This document shows positions 45,324-59,446 of a DNA stretch of 64,000 nt, in pieces. A program made the position numbers and the translations under genes. Source of the DNA: Magnolia sinica (taxonomy: Eukaryota; Streptophyta; Magnoliopsida; Magnoliales; Magnoliaceae); the NCBI RefSeq assembly GCF_029962835.1, contig NC_080583.1, forward strand, positions 496,001-560,000, in the 5' to 3' direction. Below the pieces are notes generated by a model that was not told the DNA's origin, searched no databases, and saw nothing but the letters and a program-made list of their open reading frames with translations. Within the stretch, counting starts at the first letter, position 1. The number at the start of each line of letters is the position of its first letter.

Positions 45324-48300
45324 TCAGCCGCTAGCAACGATTTCATGGATGGCATCACTGACAGCTGGATCATCAGATCTAACGGCGAGCTTCATGGCAA
45401 CTTGCTTAGGCCCGTCGATCCCAAACGATAATCTGACCAGCACTTTCACGTTGCCAATGAACACCCCAGACAATAGACACGTGTGGGATCTTGAATTGCT
45501 TGGAACAACCTCTGTGCCCTGCCAACCACCAGAATACACTGTCCAGTCAGCAACCAGAAATAATTATAAATGGCATGGCAGTTAAGATCTTCTAGAAAAG
45601 ATATCAATGTTGGCCGTGATTTTCAATGTTGGCAAAGAACAGATGATTCATCACATTCAGCACAAAGATTCCATTAAGTGTTTGGAGTTTCCAGCTCCAA
45701 AGGTTGACAAGCAACATGATAGGACAGCACCAAATTGCAATTGAGGTATGTTTACGAGCTTATCACACTCGAGATTTAGGGCCTGTTTGCATGCAACTCC
45801 CTAATGCAAGGGTTTTCTGACAAAACAGGGATTTTCATACAACTTTCATATCGACAAAATCAGTCAAACTCACTGAAAACCAATCAGTGGGGATTTTACC
45901 ACCACTTTTTAATGAGATGGGGAATAGACAGGGCTCAGAAAATGCACCAAATACACAACACGAACTGGGGTTTGCCTCAAGATGGTGTTTAGGTTGGAAA
46001 AGTGGGAAAAAGGAAGCCTGCTTCTGCTAGTTCCATTTTCCATGCCACCCGAAAGGCTAAAAAGCCTACCTTGTTGGCTAGAAGCCCTCCCAAAAACTGA
46101 TTTGGCACCACACCCAAAATGCAGCCTTGATGCATTTACAGAATCCCTGACATTCATGAATAGTTTCCAGACACCCAAAAACACACCTTGATATGATATG
46201 CCATAGAGAAAAACAGAATGGTTATTGTAAAAAGGTATAATAGTTGGAGAACCATTGTGTTGGGGTAGCCACATTTTCAAAATATAACTGGTACTGGGTC
46301 GCGGAGATTTTTTAATAAAACAATTTCAGGGTTTTGGTAGACATAATCTGAGGCTTGTTACGCACATCAAAGAAACACATTATTGCCGTGATAACAAACT
46401 TACCTCACAGGGCTGCATGCCGAGAATGTTGATGACAGCACTCACAGCCTCTGCCAAGCTCTCCCTCACGCCAAGGCCATACTCATCAACCCTCTCGGAT
46501 TCTGGGTCCATGCTTTCCCAAGCATTTTTGAAATTGGAAACTCTCACCTTCAAGATATAATCTGCAGAAACAACCTCGAGATCTTCCAGCTGGTACTCAT
46601 CTTCGACGCCCTCATCCTCTGCTTCGCCAGTAGATGAGTCGACCTACAGCATGCCAATCAAAATAAAAGCCACTGATAAAGCATTCGACGGAGATTCACT
46701 GTAATGAATGGTTAAGATGTGTTTCACTTTGTCATGCAGATCATTCAAAGGAAAAAGGAAGATATATATATATATATATTCAGAAAGACGATGACTTGGT
46801 TCATGAGCCCATGAATTACAATTATTTAGGAGCAGTCACTTGCCCTGATGCATTAAGACAAACAGTTTCCTGATGAGCCCATCCACACAAGTGGGGCACA
46901 TGGTTTGGTGACCCAGACTGCTGTCCCAAAAAAAATTCATATTGGAAGATGCTGACCTAACTTGGCCTGGTAGCACACCAGCCAGTCCCAACCCGGATGA
47001 GAGTTGATGTCAGGTGGGCAACCAGTATTCCAGAAATCAAACTTCTTGTCAATCTGTCATGAGAATTCATGTTCCAAATCTCGCAATTCATGAAAAAGAA
47101 TTCATAAACTCAACTGAAACTAGTTGGGAGAAGACTCCAATGAAGATGATGACAAGTGGAAGATGTTGATCCTTCAAAAAGTGGACCACAAATAGATGGT
47201 AAAGAGATTTCATGCAACGATGGTCAAAAGGAAGGCTAAAGATCAGACACCTAGGATGCTCAAAATCGGGAAGATTTTTGAGCCGTGCCCCATACATAAT
47301 GGGCCAATGATGCCAGTGGTCTGTATCACCACACCATGGGCCCCACTTCCACGGACCGCTTCAGGAAACTATCCAAATCATGATGCACAGGACATGATGC
47401 TCCTTAATATTGGGGAGTCAGAATGGAACGTTAAGAAGTGCCAGGCATGCTCAAATAGCAAAGTGGAGCATAATTACCTCCTTTACAATGAACTTGAGCA
47501 TGTTTGAGAATTTTCCAACAGCAGGAGCACCTTCTGGCTTTTCAAAAGCCACGAAAATCTGTCCAGGCGAATCATAAGGTAGACTTCTCAAAGGCTTGGA
47601 AGCAACTTCTGAAAATTCCTCTGCTTCGGAAGCATCCACAAAAACAGTAACCTGGAAGCATGCAAATGTACAAGAGAAGGTAATAAATTTAAATTTCCAA
47701 GAAAAAAAAAAAAGAAGTACAGAAAGTTGCTTTCAAAAATAATCACTTACATTTTCCAGTAGTTGTTCAGGAATGGTGTTAGTACAGTTGTACTGGAACA
47801 CAACATGTCCATCATAAATGTGCTTGACAACACTGACCGCATATTCAGTTTCAGCTTCTGTGAGCTCCACTGGTGCAGAAGACTGTAAATGTAAAAATAC
47901 CGAAGAAAAAAAAGAGGCACAAAGGTCAACCCTTACTACATGTAAATCAACAACATGCATTTATTTTCTTCAAGAAAGCATCAATCGAGAGAACCTTGAA
48001 AAGCTTCCCAAAGCTTGAAAACTCAGGAATGGATGAAAGCAATTTTTCATATGCGTCGACAGTTGATGTAGGAGCACTGGGAGGAGCACCCAGACCAGAT
48101 GGCTTTTTACCCGGAGCTTTCTTCTCAGCAAGAGGCTGTGATTTAACCTCCTTAGGCACAGAAGCAATATCGAAAGATTCTTCAGAAGCCTCCTGTTCCC
48201 ATGTTAAACAGCAAATGAGAATCGAAGCTTGGGAAAACTCGCATGTCAAGAACCATGATTGGAAGAATACATACATAGTTCTGCAGGCTCTTTTCCAGGT

Positions 48301-51300
48301 TGACCAGTGGCACATCCAATGAGCCGAAAAGGAAGTCTTTTACGTCTTCGTCACTTTCACCAACCGAACCATCACCCCCAAGCATATCGAGATAAAGTGT
48401 CGCCCGATCACGAACCTATAAACAACCCATTAGCAGAATGTGTGTGTGCGTGTGTGCGCCCGCTTAGGCATAAGAAAGAGAACATGATGTAGAAACTAGA
48501 ATGAATAATTAATGAAAGCAGCAGAATGATTGGATTGGTTGATGCTGAAATGCCTCCTTAAAACTTGTAGAAACTAGAATGAAAAACTAATGAAAGCGGC
48601 AGAATGATTGGATTGGTAGACACTGAAATGCCTCGTTAAAACTTGTAGAAACCATAATGAAAAACTAATGAAAGCGGCAGAATGAATTGATGAGTTTAAA
48701 CGGAATCCCTTGCTGTTCCTGCAAGCCTAAGTAAAACAAGAAAATGAGTAGTAGCAGCACAAATCAAGCTTTGAGCAATCACTAATTTCCTTCAGGAAGG
48801 CAGAATCCAATCAGATTACACAATTTGGTTCTTTGCATGTTATGCAGCTGACCACAACATGTGTCATGGTTCCATAACCAAAATATAGTCAATTATATTT
48901 ATCGATAGGCTTGTCTCTAAAAGGATGGGTTGTAGAAATATCTAAAAATGCAATCAGGTGGGCTGAGATCAGGGACTGTCCGTGGAGAATCACTGGCCTG
49001 GTTTCTGAAGCTTTATATCTCTCTCAAGGCCTTCAGCTCTCTCTCCAGCATGTAGGCAGGGGTGTCCAGATGAGCTACAGATTTTCAATTTCAGAGCCCA
49101 CAAGTATTAGCAACTTTAGCTGTTGTATTAGGGGTATTTGGTTGTTTGCTGGGGAAGGTCCCCTTTGAGCTTTTGTTGCAGCTCTTGAGCTGTTCATGTT
49201 GTAGTAGCATGTTGCTTTCTTAATAAACTTGAAGATAACCCTTCAAAATAACCAGCCTGCTGCACTTGGATGTTAGTTCTTGCAAACAAAGTCATCCTAG
49301 ACTTTGTTAGCAACACTGAACGTTTTAGGCTTTTAGCAAAGACAAATCCATCAAGTCACAGTTTGCCTACAAATCCAAATACACCAGATACTACTAAAGC
49401 TTATCACTGGATGGACTGGTTGTATAAAGAAATAGGAGTTTTTTTTTTTTTTTTTTTGAAATGTAATAGAAGAAAAATTCATGATGGAATAGAGAACTTA
49501 TAAATTAGCTACAAAACAAGATTGTAGCGCCTTCAACACAAAAAACCTTTTCAATATAGTAGTAACAGCAGAGCTGTAATTTTGAGTTAATGTTAAAACA
49601 TGAATGGCTTCAGGAAGAAAGCATTACACCTTCAGGGCATGTTTGTTTTTGTTTAATCCAAAATGTGGATCCAGAAAAATAGCATAGAATTCACAGGAAA
49701 TGGAAACAAAGAGATTCCACACTGCAAACTGTCATTTGGTTTTGCGGTGCAGTTTTCAATGTATTCATGTGGAATAAGGTTTTCCATAACAGAAACAGTC
49801 ACCGAAAAGTCCACCACCGTTACCTTTATGATACAAGCCGTAACGACCGTTACAGACCACAGCGGCCGTTACAGTCTTTTTTTATTGACCAAAATAAAAA
49901 AAGAAAGAAAAAGAAGGAAAAACATGTATCTGCCCTGTAACGGACTGTTACAAGGCCGTTACAGCTTTTACAAGGGGCGTAACGTTAGTTACAGGTTATT
50001 TTTTTCATAACAGACGTTACAATCCCGTAATGTGTAACAGTTGCCACCATTACCTTTACGTAACGGCCTTAACAGCCCCGTAACAATCATTATGGCATGC
50101 CATGATGTGGAATGAAAAAATATTAATGGCCAAAAGGTCGCCCAACTATGTTCGGTGCTTCGGAAGCTGACTTACACATTTTTTGCACAACATCACTCAG
50201 GAAACTATATTCCACACTATTTCCTTTTTTCCACAAATGAGGAGAAGTCTGAGTCCACGGAATTCAATTTTATTTCAAAGGTATTGCATTATAACAAACA
50301 GGCCCTTAGTGCCTATTAATGTTTTTTTTTCAGATAATCAATATCAGTAACAAAGAAATGAGAACTGGGATTTATACAAGCAGATTATTCAGTGCAATCA
50401 GTATTTTCCCTTGCAACATACTCTGATTCCTATCAGTTTCAGTATGAATCTGCATTCCAATGCCAGTGTACTTGAAACAAAACCATAAATAATCTTCTGA
50501 TGCAAATGTTTGACACTTTTTTTTTCTTTTTTTCTTTTTTATTTGGAAACAATTTGAAACTCAAATATAACTGCTAATGAAGAAAAAGAATAATTGAAAC
50601 AAATCCTGGTGGAAAAACCATTTTGAAGTTCAAAGAGATAATGATGAAAAAGTTCTCAAAGATGAGCAATATGCCAATATCACATCATTTAATTTCAGAG
50701 ACATGGATGAAGAACCAATAAATAATACATGGCATGCATCAAAATGTATTTCACTACAAGCAAGGCTAGAAAAGTCTAGAACTCACCTCATCATCATTAT
50801 CAAAGAGGCAGCGTCTCAACAGAACAAATATTCGGGGCTGTAACAAAAAACCAGCACAAATCCAAAAATCCATTAGTAACCAATCACAAATTGAACTAAC
50901 TGCCTCTAAGAAAAGGAGATGAATGTACCTTCAATGAATCAACCAAGGCACCAAACTTTGCCAAGGTGCTAACGGCACTAGCCCGAACAGTGGCATTTTC
51001 AAGAATTACACGATTGTAAATGTAGCGTATATATTTACTGGGGTCTGTTGTCTTTGGCCCTTCATTTCCCAGCAAATGGAGTATCTAAAATACATCAAGA
51101 AAAAATGATAAACACCTTTCCAAAAAAGGGATTAAAAAAACAGCATCCTGCTAAAGTAACTACAATGTATGAAACTATGAATCCCCTATTTTCATCATTT
51201 CAGTATTAAAACAACAAATCCTCATATCCATCAGCCCAGCACGTGCAAATACTTTAACTGTGTGAAGTAAACACGTGATACAATAAAAGAACTAGTAGGG

Positions 51301-54300
51301 GCCAAATAGAGAATCCACATTTAGCATTTTATATTAAGCCAACCCATGTGAATGATGCACTAACTCTCCAAGTGTTGTTCAAGATCTTGCTTGAGAGCCA
51401 GTCTAGGCCTTTGCTAATTACCAAAATCAACAAATGAAAATGCTTAGGCATGCCCATCTAAAGGTGGAAATGGTCAAGGTAGGCTACCCGACCCGCAAGC
51501 CTGACCCAGGTTTGGGTCAGGGTTGGACCTACTAGCTTGGCCTGCAGGCTGAGTTTGGGTCTCCCATCTATGGCCTAATCAATTTTTGGGTCGGGCTTGG
51601 GCTCAAGTCATTTAGCCCGACTCCTCATGGACCAACCCAACTTTCTATGTACATGTGTTATATCCTACAAATATTCCATTCAAATCCTCAGTCAGCCAAA
51701 CCACCATCATGAATGTAGACCACCATTTTCATTCCTTTAAAATGTTTGTTTCTTTGTGAGCATGTGTAGCCCACTTGATCAATGGATGAACTAGGAAGAT
51801 TCAAGTGCGAAATAGGGATCAATTTTCAGGCCTGGGTTGGTCAGGTCGGGTCAGGCCCAAACATTTTTTGCCGGGCTCAGGCTTGGGTCAGTCTTGGCCC
51901 TTGGGCCTAAAGTGTCGGGCCTAGCCTGGCTGGCCTGTTGTTGCCCCTATGCCCATCCCAGTTCATAGGCACAGCAAAATGTACAAGGCAGATATCCTCA
52001 CTGCATACTGATCCTGTGTTAGAACACTTCTATCTCCATTCGATGAAAATACTATTACATAAACAAAAAATATTAAAGACTAGGAAATTAGCAACAAAAA
52101 TAAATGAATTGAGAGCATATATATATATATATATATATATATATTGAAAGGTGTGAATTGAGCGAATATGAACGTGAATCAGTAAATCAAGTGGGATCAA
52201 TGATGGATCTGATGTTGCCTAACCTGGGTAGAAAGATATGTGAATTCACAGTCCTCAATAAATTCACAGAGATGAAACAAACCACTTTCTTTGGCATCTG
52301 GTATGTCTCTGATAAGGATTACAATTGAGTCAACAATTGCTTTCTTATATTCAAACCCCCCTTCTTCTCTGAGAATGTTGCTTAGAAAGTTCATCCTGGA
52401 CAACCATTAAACACGCCTACAAGATTTAACTTCAATCGAGAAGAGAATCCGGTTCTAATAAAGCCAAGATTAAAAAACAGAGGTGTAAGTCTTAGCATAC
52501 TCACAGTGATCGATACTTGAGTGGAAACTTTAGGCACAAAGATCGAATAGCTTCCACAACAACAATTTTAAACTCGTCTGCAATGTCAGACATGAAATTC
52601 GTTATCTGTTTCATCAGACGATCAACACTTGATTCATTGCCTGTCTTCAAAAGTGTAGTGATAGCAAGAGTAGCAATGCTTCTGTTTTGATCTGAAATTA
52701 AACTCTCCATATCTATGTTGCAATTTGTGACTGCAAGGGGATGTGTCATTGCAACCTGTGCAAAAAAGAATCAATTAAACAAAATAAAATTCCAAAATAT
52801 GGAACCTAAAGTGTTTCTAGTAAACAAAGGATCCTATCAATCATACTGAAACCTAATTCCACAGATTTTGCATTGTTTAAAGAAATAACTCACGAAAAAG
52901 CAAGTTTATATTAAAAAGGCAGCAAGAAAATTAAAAAAAAAAAGCAATGATGATGACATCAACCAATACACTTTGAATGTTACAATGAGGAGCTGATTTG
53001 AGAAACATCCATCATATCAAAACTACAATATCTAGAGAATGAGCACCGACAAGCTTAATTTGTTGTCTACAGTGCATAGCATTCAAGCATGGATTCTTGC
53101 TCATGGGACGAGATTGAAATGCATTTCAATTTCAAGAAAATTGTGTATGCACTAGCAACATCTTATGCCACATTAAAAATTGGTTGAACATAAGCTGTCC
53201 ATAGAATATAAATTATGTTTCTAAACATTAAGCAAGAATACAGATTGCATTCTTAGGCATTATTAGTAACCTATCAGCAGGCAAGCAGCTCCTTTTGTTT
53301 AACAAAAAGAAAGATAAACCACCTAACTAAACAACTAAATAAATCTTGTTTCCACTAAATGAAAACAGATAAATAGTGTAGAATGATGGAGGAAAAAAAA
53401 AACGCCCAAATGAATATGAAACCACATCTTAATTCCTTAGCTTTCATATCTTAATTCCTTAGCAGCGCGGAGCCTTTCCCGATGGAACAATGTCATATTT
53501 ATTGATTTAGAAACAAATGCTAAGCCCTTTGAGTCCAACTGCTATGTCTAAATCAACCTCCCAACCCATCAAAATCCAAAGAACTAAGCTACTGTAGAAC
53601 TGACAGAACCCACTACTCTGAATACAACTCCCAGCAAAATGCCAGATCACAGAAGCCAATGAATGATTTTCCAACCTATCCAATGGCAAGATAATTGACT
53701 AAGGCATAATCCTCCAATACTAATCCAGGATTTCCCACCAACCCCGACTCCATCACTCGATCTTCACAAGGGAAAAGGGTTAAGGCCTGTGACAGTAGCA
53801 CTTTTTATTACAGAATCGGAACCGTTCATAGATTAGGTGACCAACTCCAGATTTGACTCAGGGATTTAAATCCTGGACATGGACATGCTCTCCCCTAAAA
53901 CCCAGCACATGTATTGATGGATTGCATCTGGCAGAGTATGGTTATAATTTATAGGCCCTTCAGACCTGATGATTAGATCCAGTTGACAGACCTTTTGATG
54001 AATAAATCAATCACTATCAATGTTTTTTCCGGAAGGTTCTATCAGTGAAATATAGAAAGCAATTACTATAACAAAGATGGGAGATTGCTAGAGGAGAAAC
54101 AAAATCACCAAATCAAAGAGGAAAGTTTGGAGGAAAAGACCTCACAGTTTTCAATTGCTATCTTCCCAAACTCATACTCAAACGCTCAACAGTCAACACG
54201 CTAGAAGCCCCAACCAAGGACTTGACATCTGGAAACCAATGATGTTTTTCTATTGAAGAAATTCTTATTCCCAGGACTCGCTAGAGAAAAGGCAAGAATG

Positions 54301-56572
54301 CAATCAGAATTTAAAAAACAAAGCATTTAATAAAATTAAGTTATCCATGGAAAAGATATTTATAAATTCTGCCATGTTGATAATAATGAAAAGGCGTAAG
54401 TTCAATAATACAGACGAATTAATATAAGGATAAGAGAAGAGAACCAACCTTATTTAGAGTACGCACAGCAGCAAATCGGAGCACTGGCTTGGACGAGCTC
54501 AAAAATAGTTGGAGAACAGTAATAGCAGGAGTCAGTTCTCGACTGGTAACTCCACTCAGCTCTGTTATTGCTCTTGCAGCTTCAAATATAACCATTTCTG
54601 CTTTGTGTCGCAGGCATCCCTCTAGAAAATCATAAAAAGGACGGTCTCCTGTTTGCGTGTTTTGGCTTGACTCACGTATTACCTAATCGGATGCACATTC
54701 CTTTCATACATGCTTAACGGTACATATGCGAAACAGCTTCTGAGCTTACTATAACAATTGAAGCGGAAGAGAAGTACCTGGCTAGCATATCGAATCAAAA
54801 GGCACTGTGCCAAAGGTGAGCGAACTGTTCCTCTTGTAAGGCTGGTAACAAGCTTACTAACAGCCAGGCGGTCATTCTGCCTAATCTGCAAGTTGGGAAA
54901 TCCATGTATATTACATTGATAATATCAATATAGTAACAAGTCCTGAATTCCTATGTAATCTATTTTAACAAGTCCTGAACTCCTCTCTAATCTTAAACCG
55001 GAAACAGTTCAGAGATGAGCAATTCAGATTGTTTAGTGGGTTGCAACACAGCCTGCTATAAATTACTAATTACTAATAGACTCATGACATACTAGTCAAG
55101 AACTCTTTCTTCCATATGCATAAGTTTTTGAGGGGACGCGCTCTAGAAGTACATGGTTCAATAAGTTCTAGTTTACACAATCACCTGAGTAGCATCAAAT
55201 CTAGAGCTGAATATGAACGTGATACCAGAGATGAATGTCTTAATGTGTTTGGAAGGCTTTCAATTTGTCTACCTACACTGCTATTAAAAAAATCAAAGGA
55301 GAGCTTACAACAAACAGATTTGTTAGAAAAAATAAAATCTAGTATAATGAAGCTGCCGTTATTGACCTTCAACTCCAAAAATGTGGTAAGGGCCATGCAT
55401 ATTGTTACAAACTGCAAGGCAAGTCCATGTCCATAGAACATTGAATCCTGGATAAGGTCTTCAAAAGATGTTGAGATTGTTGTTTGGATGCATGGAATAG
55501 TGGGTCCATGTCGAGATCTTGTGTTATAACTCCTCCACGAAGTCCTTTTCCTCAAAAAGTATACTGAAGGAGCATATATTGAAGAGGTGAGCTGTTCCAC
55601 ATGTGCCAACATGGCACACATATGCAACATACAGGTCATATACTGTTCAGTTGCTTATGCTGGAATATGGTTGCTAGGGCTGTCAACAGGTACCCAGATC
55701 CATGGGTACCTGAGGACCCCATCCAAAACTAAACAGGTCAAGGTGCCAATTTCAGGCCCATTTAGAAAGCAGGTTCGGTTTGGGTCCGCCATAAGCTATC
55801 CTTTTAAAAATCGTGTCTGATAGGGTCAGGTCTTAGATACCTGATAGGTACCTAGTCATTAGCAGGAATGAGCCAGTGATTGCATATCTAAATGAGGTCC
55901 AAGCTTCTTTTTTTTAATGATAATGAAATTTTATTAAGGAGAAAAACCAGGCCGAAAAGCCACATGCATCACGTGGGCCCCACTATATAAATTTTAGGAC
56001 GCAAAAGTCAAGCTAGTCCACTCATCAAGTGCGTCAAAATATTAGAAATAGGTCGATGGCTACGAAAAACATGCCAAAGCTTTTTTCACCCATCCATTTC
56101 TTTTTGTAAATTGTGGCCCAACTGATGAGCAGACCAGCCTTATTTTTGTGCCAGAGCATTGAAATGATGGGGCCCACCGGATGGATGGATTGGATCGCAA
56201 TCAAGTAAACCATATTTGCACATGTGAAGGCATGTAGATGAGATGCCATGTACACGAACTTGGGCTTAGGAAAGCTCTAGGCATGCTGTGATTAAGAGGT
56301 TTCAGTTCCCAGAAAAACTGAATTAAGAAATTTGCTACAAAATGTACATTGTAACTAATAGGCCTCAGTTTCCAAGAAAAAAAAAAACTGAATTGGGAGG
56401 TTTGCTAAAAGCCTACAATACATTCAAAGTGTTGCATTAGGACATTGGCGTATAGCAGTTGGATTAGGGGTTATGTTTCAATAATCCAAACCAATGGTTT
56501 GACGAGATATATAGTTGATAGTGGCTACACTGAAAATATTCAAGATTGGAATATCATAGAATTTAACATTCA

Positions 56573-56603
<31 letters not shown>

Positions 56604-59405
56604 CATAGAATTTGCCTACAAATCAATGGTTAAGGATACGGTCCATATCCATAGGAAATGAGTTAATGATCAAAGGGTTAAAAAATTCCTGCCTAAGAGT
56701 TTTTTAAAGTTATCCACCATCAACAGTGAGGCCCAGTGTATAAAAAGTTTGGATCATTAAAACATGACCCAGATCCGGCGTTTACACTCCCTACATCCCA
56801 CGACAAAGTGTCGACATGCTGCTGCAGCAAACCACTTAATCAGAGTGGCTGGATCCGAATGATAATTCTCCACCATCTTGAAAATGGTGATGACTCATCC
56901 TCCTATCTGGAACTCAGGTAATGTTATCCATACCATACAAATTGTGCGGCATATTGTGGATGGAGCATTTCTCTAAAACCAAACAATAGATGGCTATAAA
57001 ATGGATAGTTAAGAGTAAAATAGCAAATGGTCCACATTGCAATGGCAAAATCAAACAATTATATCAAAATCTAAGTGCAGTTTCTCAGGTTATGCTTCAT
57101 CCACATTTAGGTCCGTGATTTGGATGTTAGAATTGTCATACAACTACACTCATGTCTAAGGTTAAAGGGTCACCACCATTTTTTAAATGCTGGTGAACTA
57201 TCATAGGAGTCCCAACGTTCTTGGGATTTTGCTAAGCCCACCATCATACACTACATTCTATATTTCATGCCCTTGAACATGCTAAGCACATGTATCAAAG
57301 TTGTTCATCAGGTGGGCCACACTGTATAAATTCCCAAACCTGAAATCAACCCAAAGGGATGGTTGCAAGACCTATGGGTACCCAACAGGTACTGGACCTA
57401 GGTCATAGTAGGACATAACCACATATGACCCAAGGTCCACTCAATCAGGGTATGGGTACACTAGGACTGGACCCTAACCCGACCGATTGACAGCCCTAAC
57501 TTTTATGGTAGACATTTGGAATAGAGAACTTTTTTAATTTTGTGAAACCCCTGTCCATTCTAATGAGGGCCTTGAAGTCTATAAAAAGAGAAATAAGGCT
57601 GGGGTGGGGCCCACAAGTCTTCTCTATGCCCCACAGGTCAGTTGACCAGTTGTAAAAACTAAAATAAGCAGTGCCGTTTGATGGGGACATCACGCGCACT
57701 CACGCCGCCTCCCCTACGCACGTACGTACGTAGAAGGAGGACCCCACCATCGATCTGGCTTGATGACGACGTCCAGGGAGGGCCTCCTAACTAGAAGTCA
57801 AGTTTTGGTTCAGAAAAGTGGCCCGATAGTCAAGAAAAGCCCACCATGGGATCTCATGATCGTGGCCCACTCGTCGGATTGGTTTTATATTTTAGGTTTT
57901 GCTTATTTTTATTATTTAAAACATCGTGAACGCTTTAGATTTCCTTGTTTGGTTTTTATTTTAGTTTACTTCATCGCCAAGTAATAGGTGTCGCACATGG
58001 TGCGAGTTTTTGGGTGTATGGTTCTCCCTATAAATAGGCACCCCTTGTAGTTCTTTTCATTCATTGAAGTTAATAAAAAATTCCTGCTTTATTTTTCTGC
58101 TCTCTTCGTGAGTTGTGGAAGAATTCAAAAGTGGGTGCGAAGCCCTCCCTTTTCGAAGGGCTAACTACCGTGGTGCGAAGCCACATCGATCTCCATTCAC
58201 CCCCATCTTCCATCATCTTTTTTTTTCCATCTTCCCCCACCATCCGTACTTCGAATTTGTCATTTTGTTGCATCAGATTTGTTTCCAGATTTCGGCCCGC
58301 AGGCGAGCTGAAACTTCGGCGGAGCACTACGCACAAACCGTACATCGGATCGAGCTGAAATTTGAAGGTTTTGGAGTCCATCCCTGGCTGACCAGGGTCA
58401 AGGTGGCCTTTTTCTGAATAGTGGGCCCCACACACGTGCGGCCGGGATCACGCGCACGTCCGTCTGGGCCATTGTTGCTGTCCACACGCGGGATCATCTT
58501 TTGGCTCAGGTTTTTATCCTCTTTTATCCTCTCATAGCCATTTTTCATGAATCATAACCCTAGATTACATGATCCCTAATTGATTTGCCTCTTTCTATCA
58601 CCTTAGGGTTCCTTGAATTGAAATTAGGGAATCCCTTGGTTTAGGGACTGATTTTTTATGCATGAGTAGTTGATTTTATTTCCCTTTGACATCGTTTGGT
58701 TTATAATTTTTATTGGTCCAGTCCTAGCCTGTGTCGGCTTGGACCCGCATAGATTCCCCTTTAATTGAATATTTGGATTTTCATGTGGGATGTGGAATTT
58801 GCGTGATTGTTTCTGAATTGGTGTGATCTAAGCCTGAAATCTTGCATATCATATTTAATTTTCCATGTCCTGCATCACCGTTGGGTCCCCTTTAGCCCAG
58901 CAGTGCACATGTGCTTTTAATTAGGAAAAGTTGACTACAGGGGTATTTTAGTAATAAGTATTTTTCTGTAAGTCAGCCAAGTAGTCTTAATTTAGGTCTT
59001 TTTCTTTAGGGAAATAGACATTGTAATTGGGTTTTTTGAAGAAAAGCAAAGAGCTTTCTTTGGGGGTGTGGCTGGTGGAGGTGCCGATCCCTTTCCTTCG
59101 TGTTGGTGTTGATGCCGTGGTGAACATATCTCTTTCCCTCTAATCTTTTGTAATCTTCTTCTTCTCTTCTTGCTTTCACATCTTCTATTTCAAACCTTTG
59201 AATCTCATTTGTTTTTTTCTTTATTTCTGAGTTTAGACAAACCCATCAACCCTAAAAGATCATCTAAAGGTCACATATAAGATTTTCGGGTTGTGAATTT
59301 TCAAATCCCTAGACCATTCAAATCCCATTCCCATCCTTACCCTAATCTGGAGGTTGTGTTTTCCCCATTCCACAAGGCTAACAAAGCTCTCGATTGGTTT
59401 CCCTA

Positions 59406-59446
<41 letters not shown>

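Larger units (their letters stand above)
48416..50786 (-). other. Coatomer intron (2.37 kb) with nested MITEs
   Basis: It separates the linker exon from a 51-bp exon. Around 48490-48690 the words 'agaatgattggattggt' and 'cttgtagaaac' with 'atgaaagcggcagaatga' recur two or three times at a period near 85 bp. A MITE complex occupies 49635-50305. Confidence 0.75.
51085..52223 (-). other. Coatomer intron (1.14 kb) with a GGGTCGGG-type repeat
   Basis: The stretch at about 51468-51955 is rich in 'gggtcagggttgg', 'tttgggtcgggcttggg' and the complements 'cccgacccgcaagcc'. This style is typical of plant hAT-like MITEs. An (AT)n tract lies at 52117-52144. Confidence 0.6.

Noticed and set aside
45909-46280. 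123-codon open frame on the - strand
   Set aside because: It lies wholly inside the last coatomer intron and resembles no protein. The flanking exons join perfectly without it.
47873-48322. 149-codon plus-strand open frame
   Set aside because: Antisense shadow of coatomer exons 47995-48192 and 48275-48415.
55116-55639. Open frames of 106 (+) and 152 (-) codons
   Set aside because: They occupy opposite strands of the same intronic sequence. Neither shows a recognisable motif; most likely chance.
58070-58548. Open frames of about 100-121 codons on both strands
   Set aside because: They lie in an LTR-like, GC-richer repeat. Overlapping frames on both strands argue against coding.
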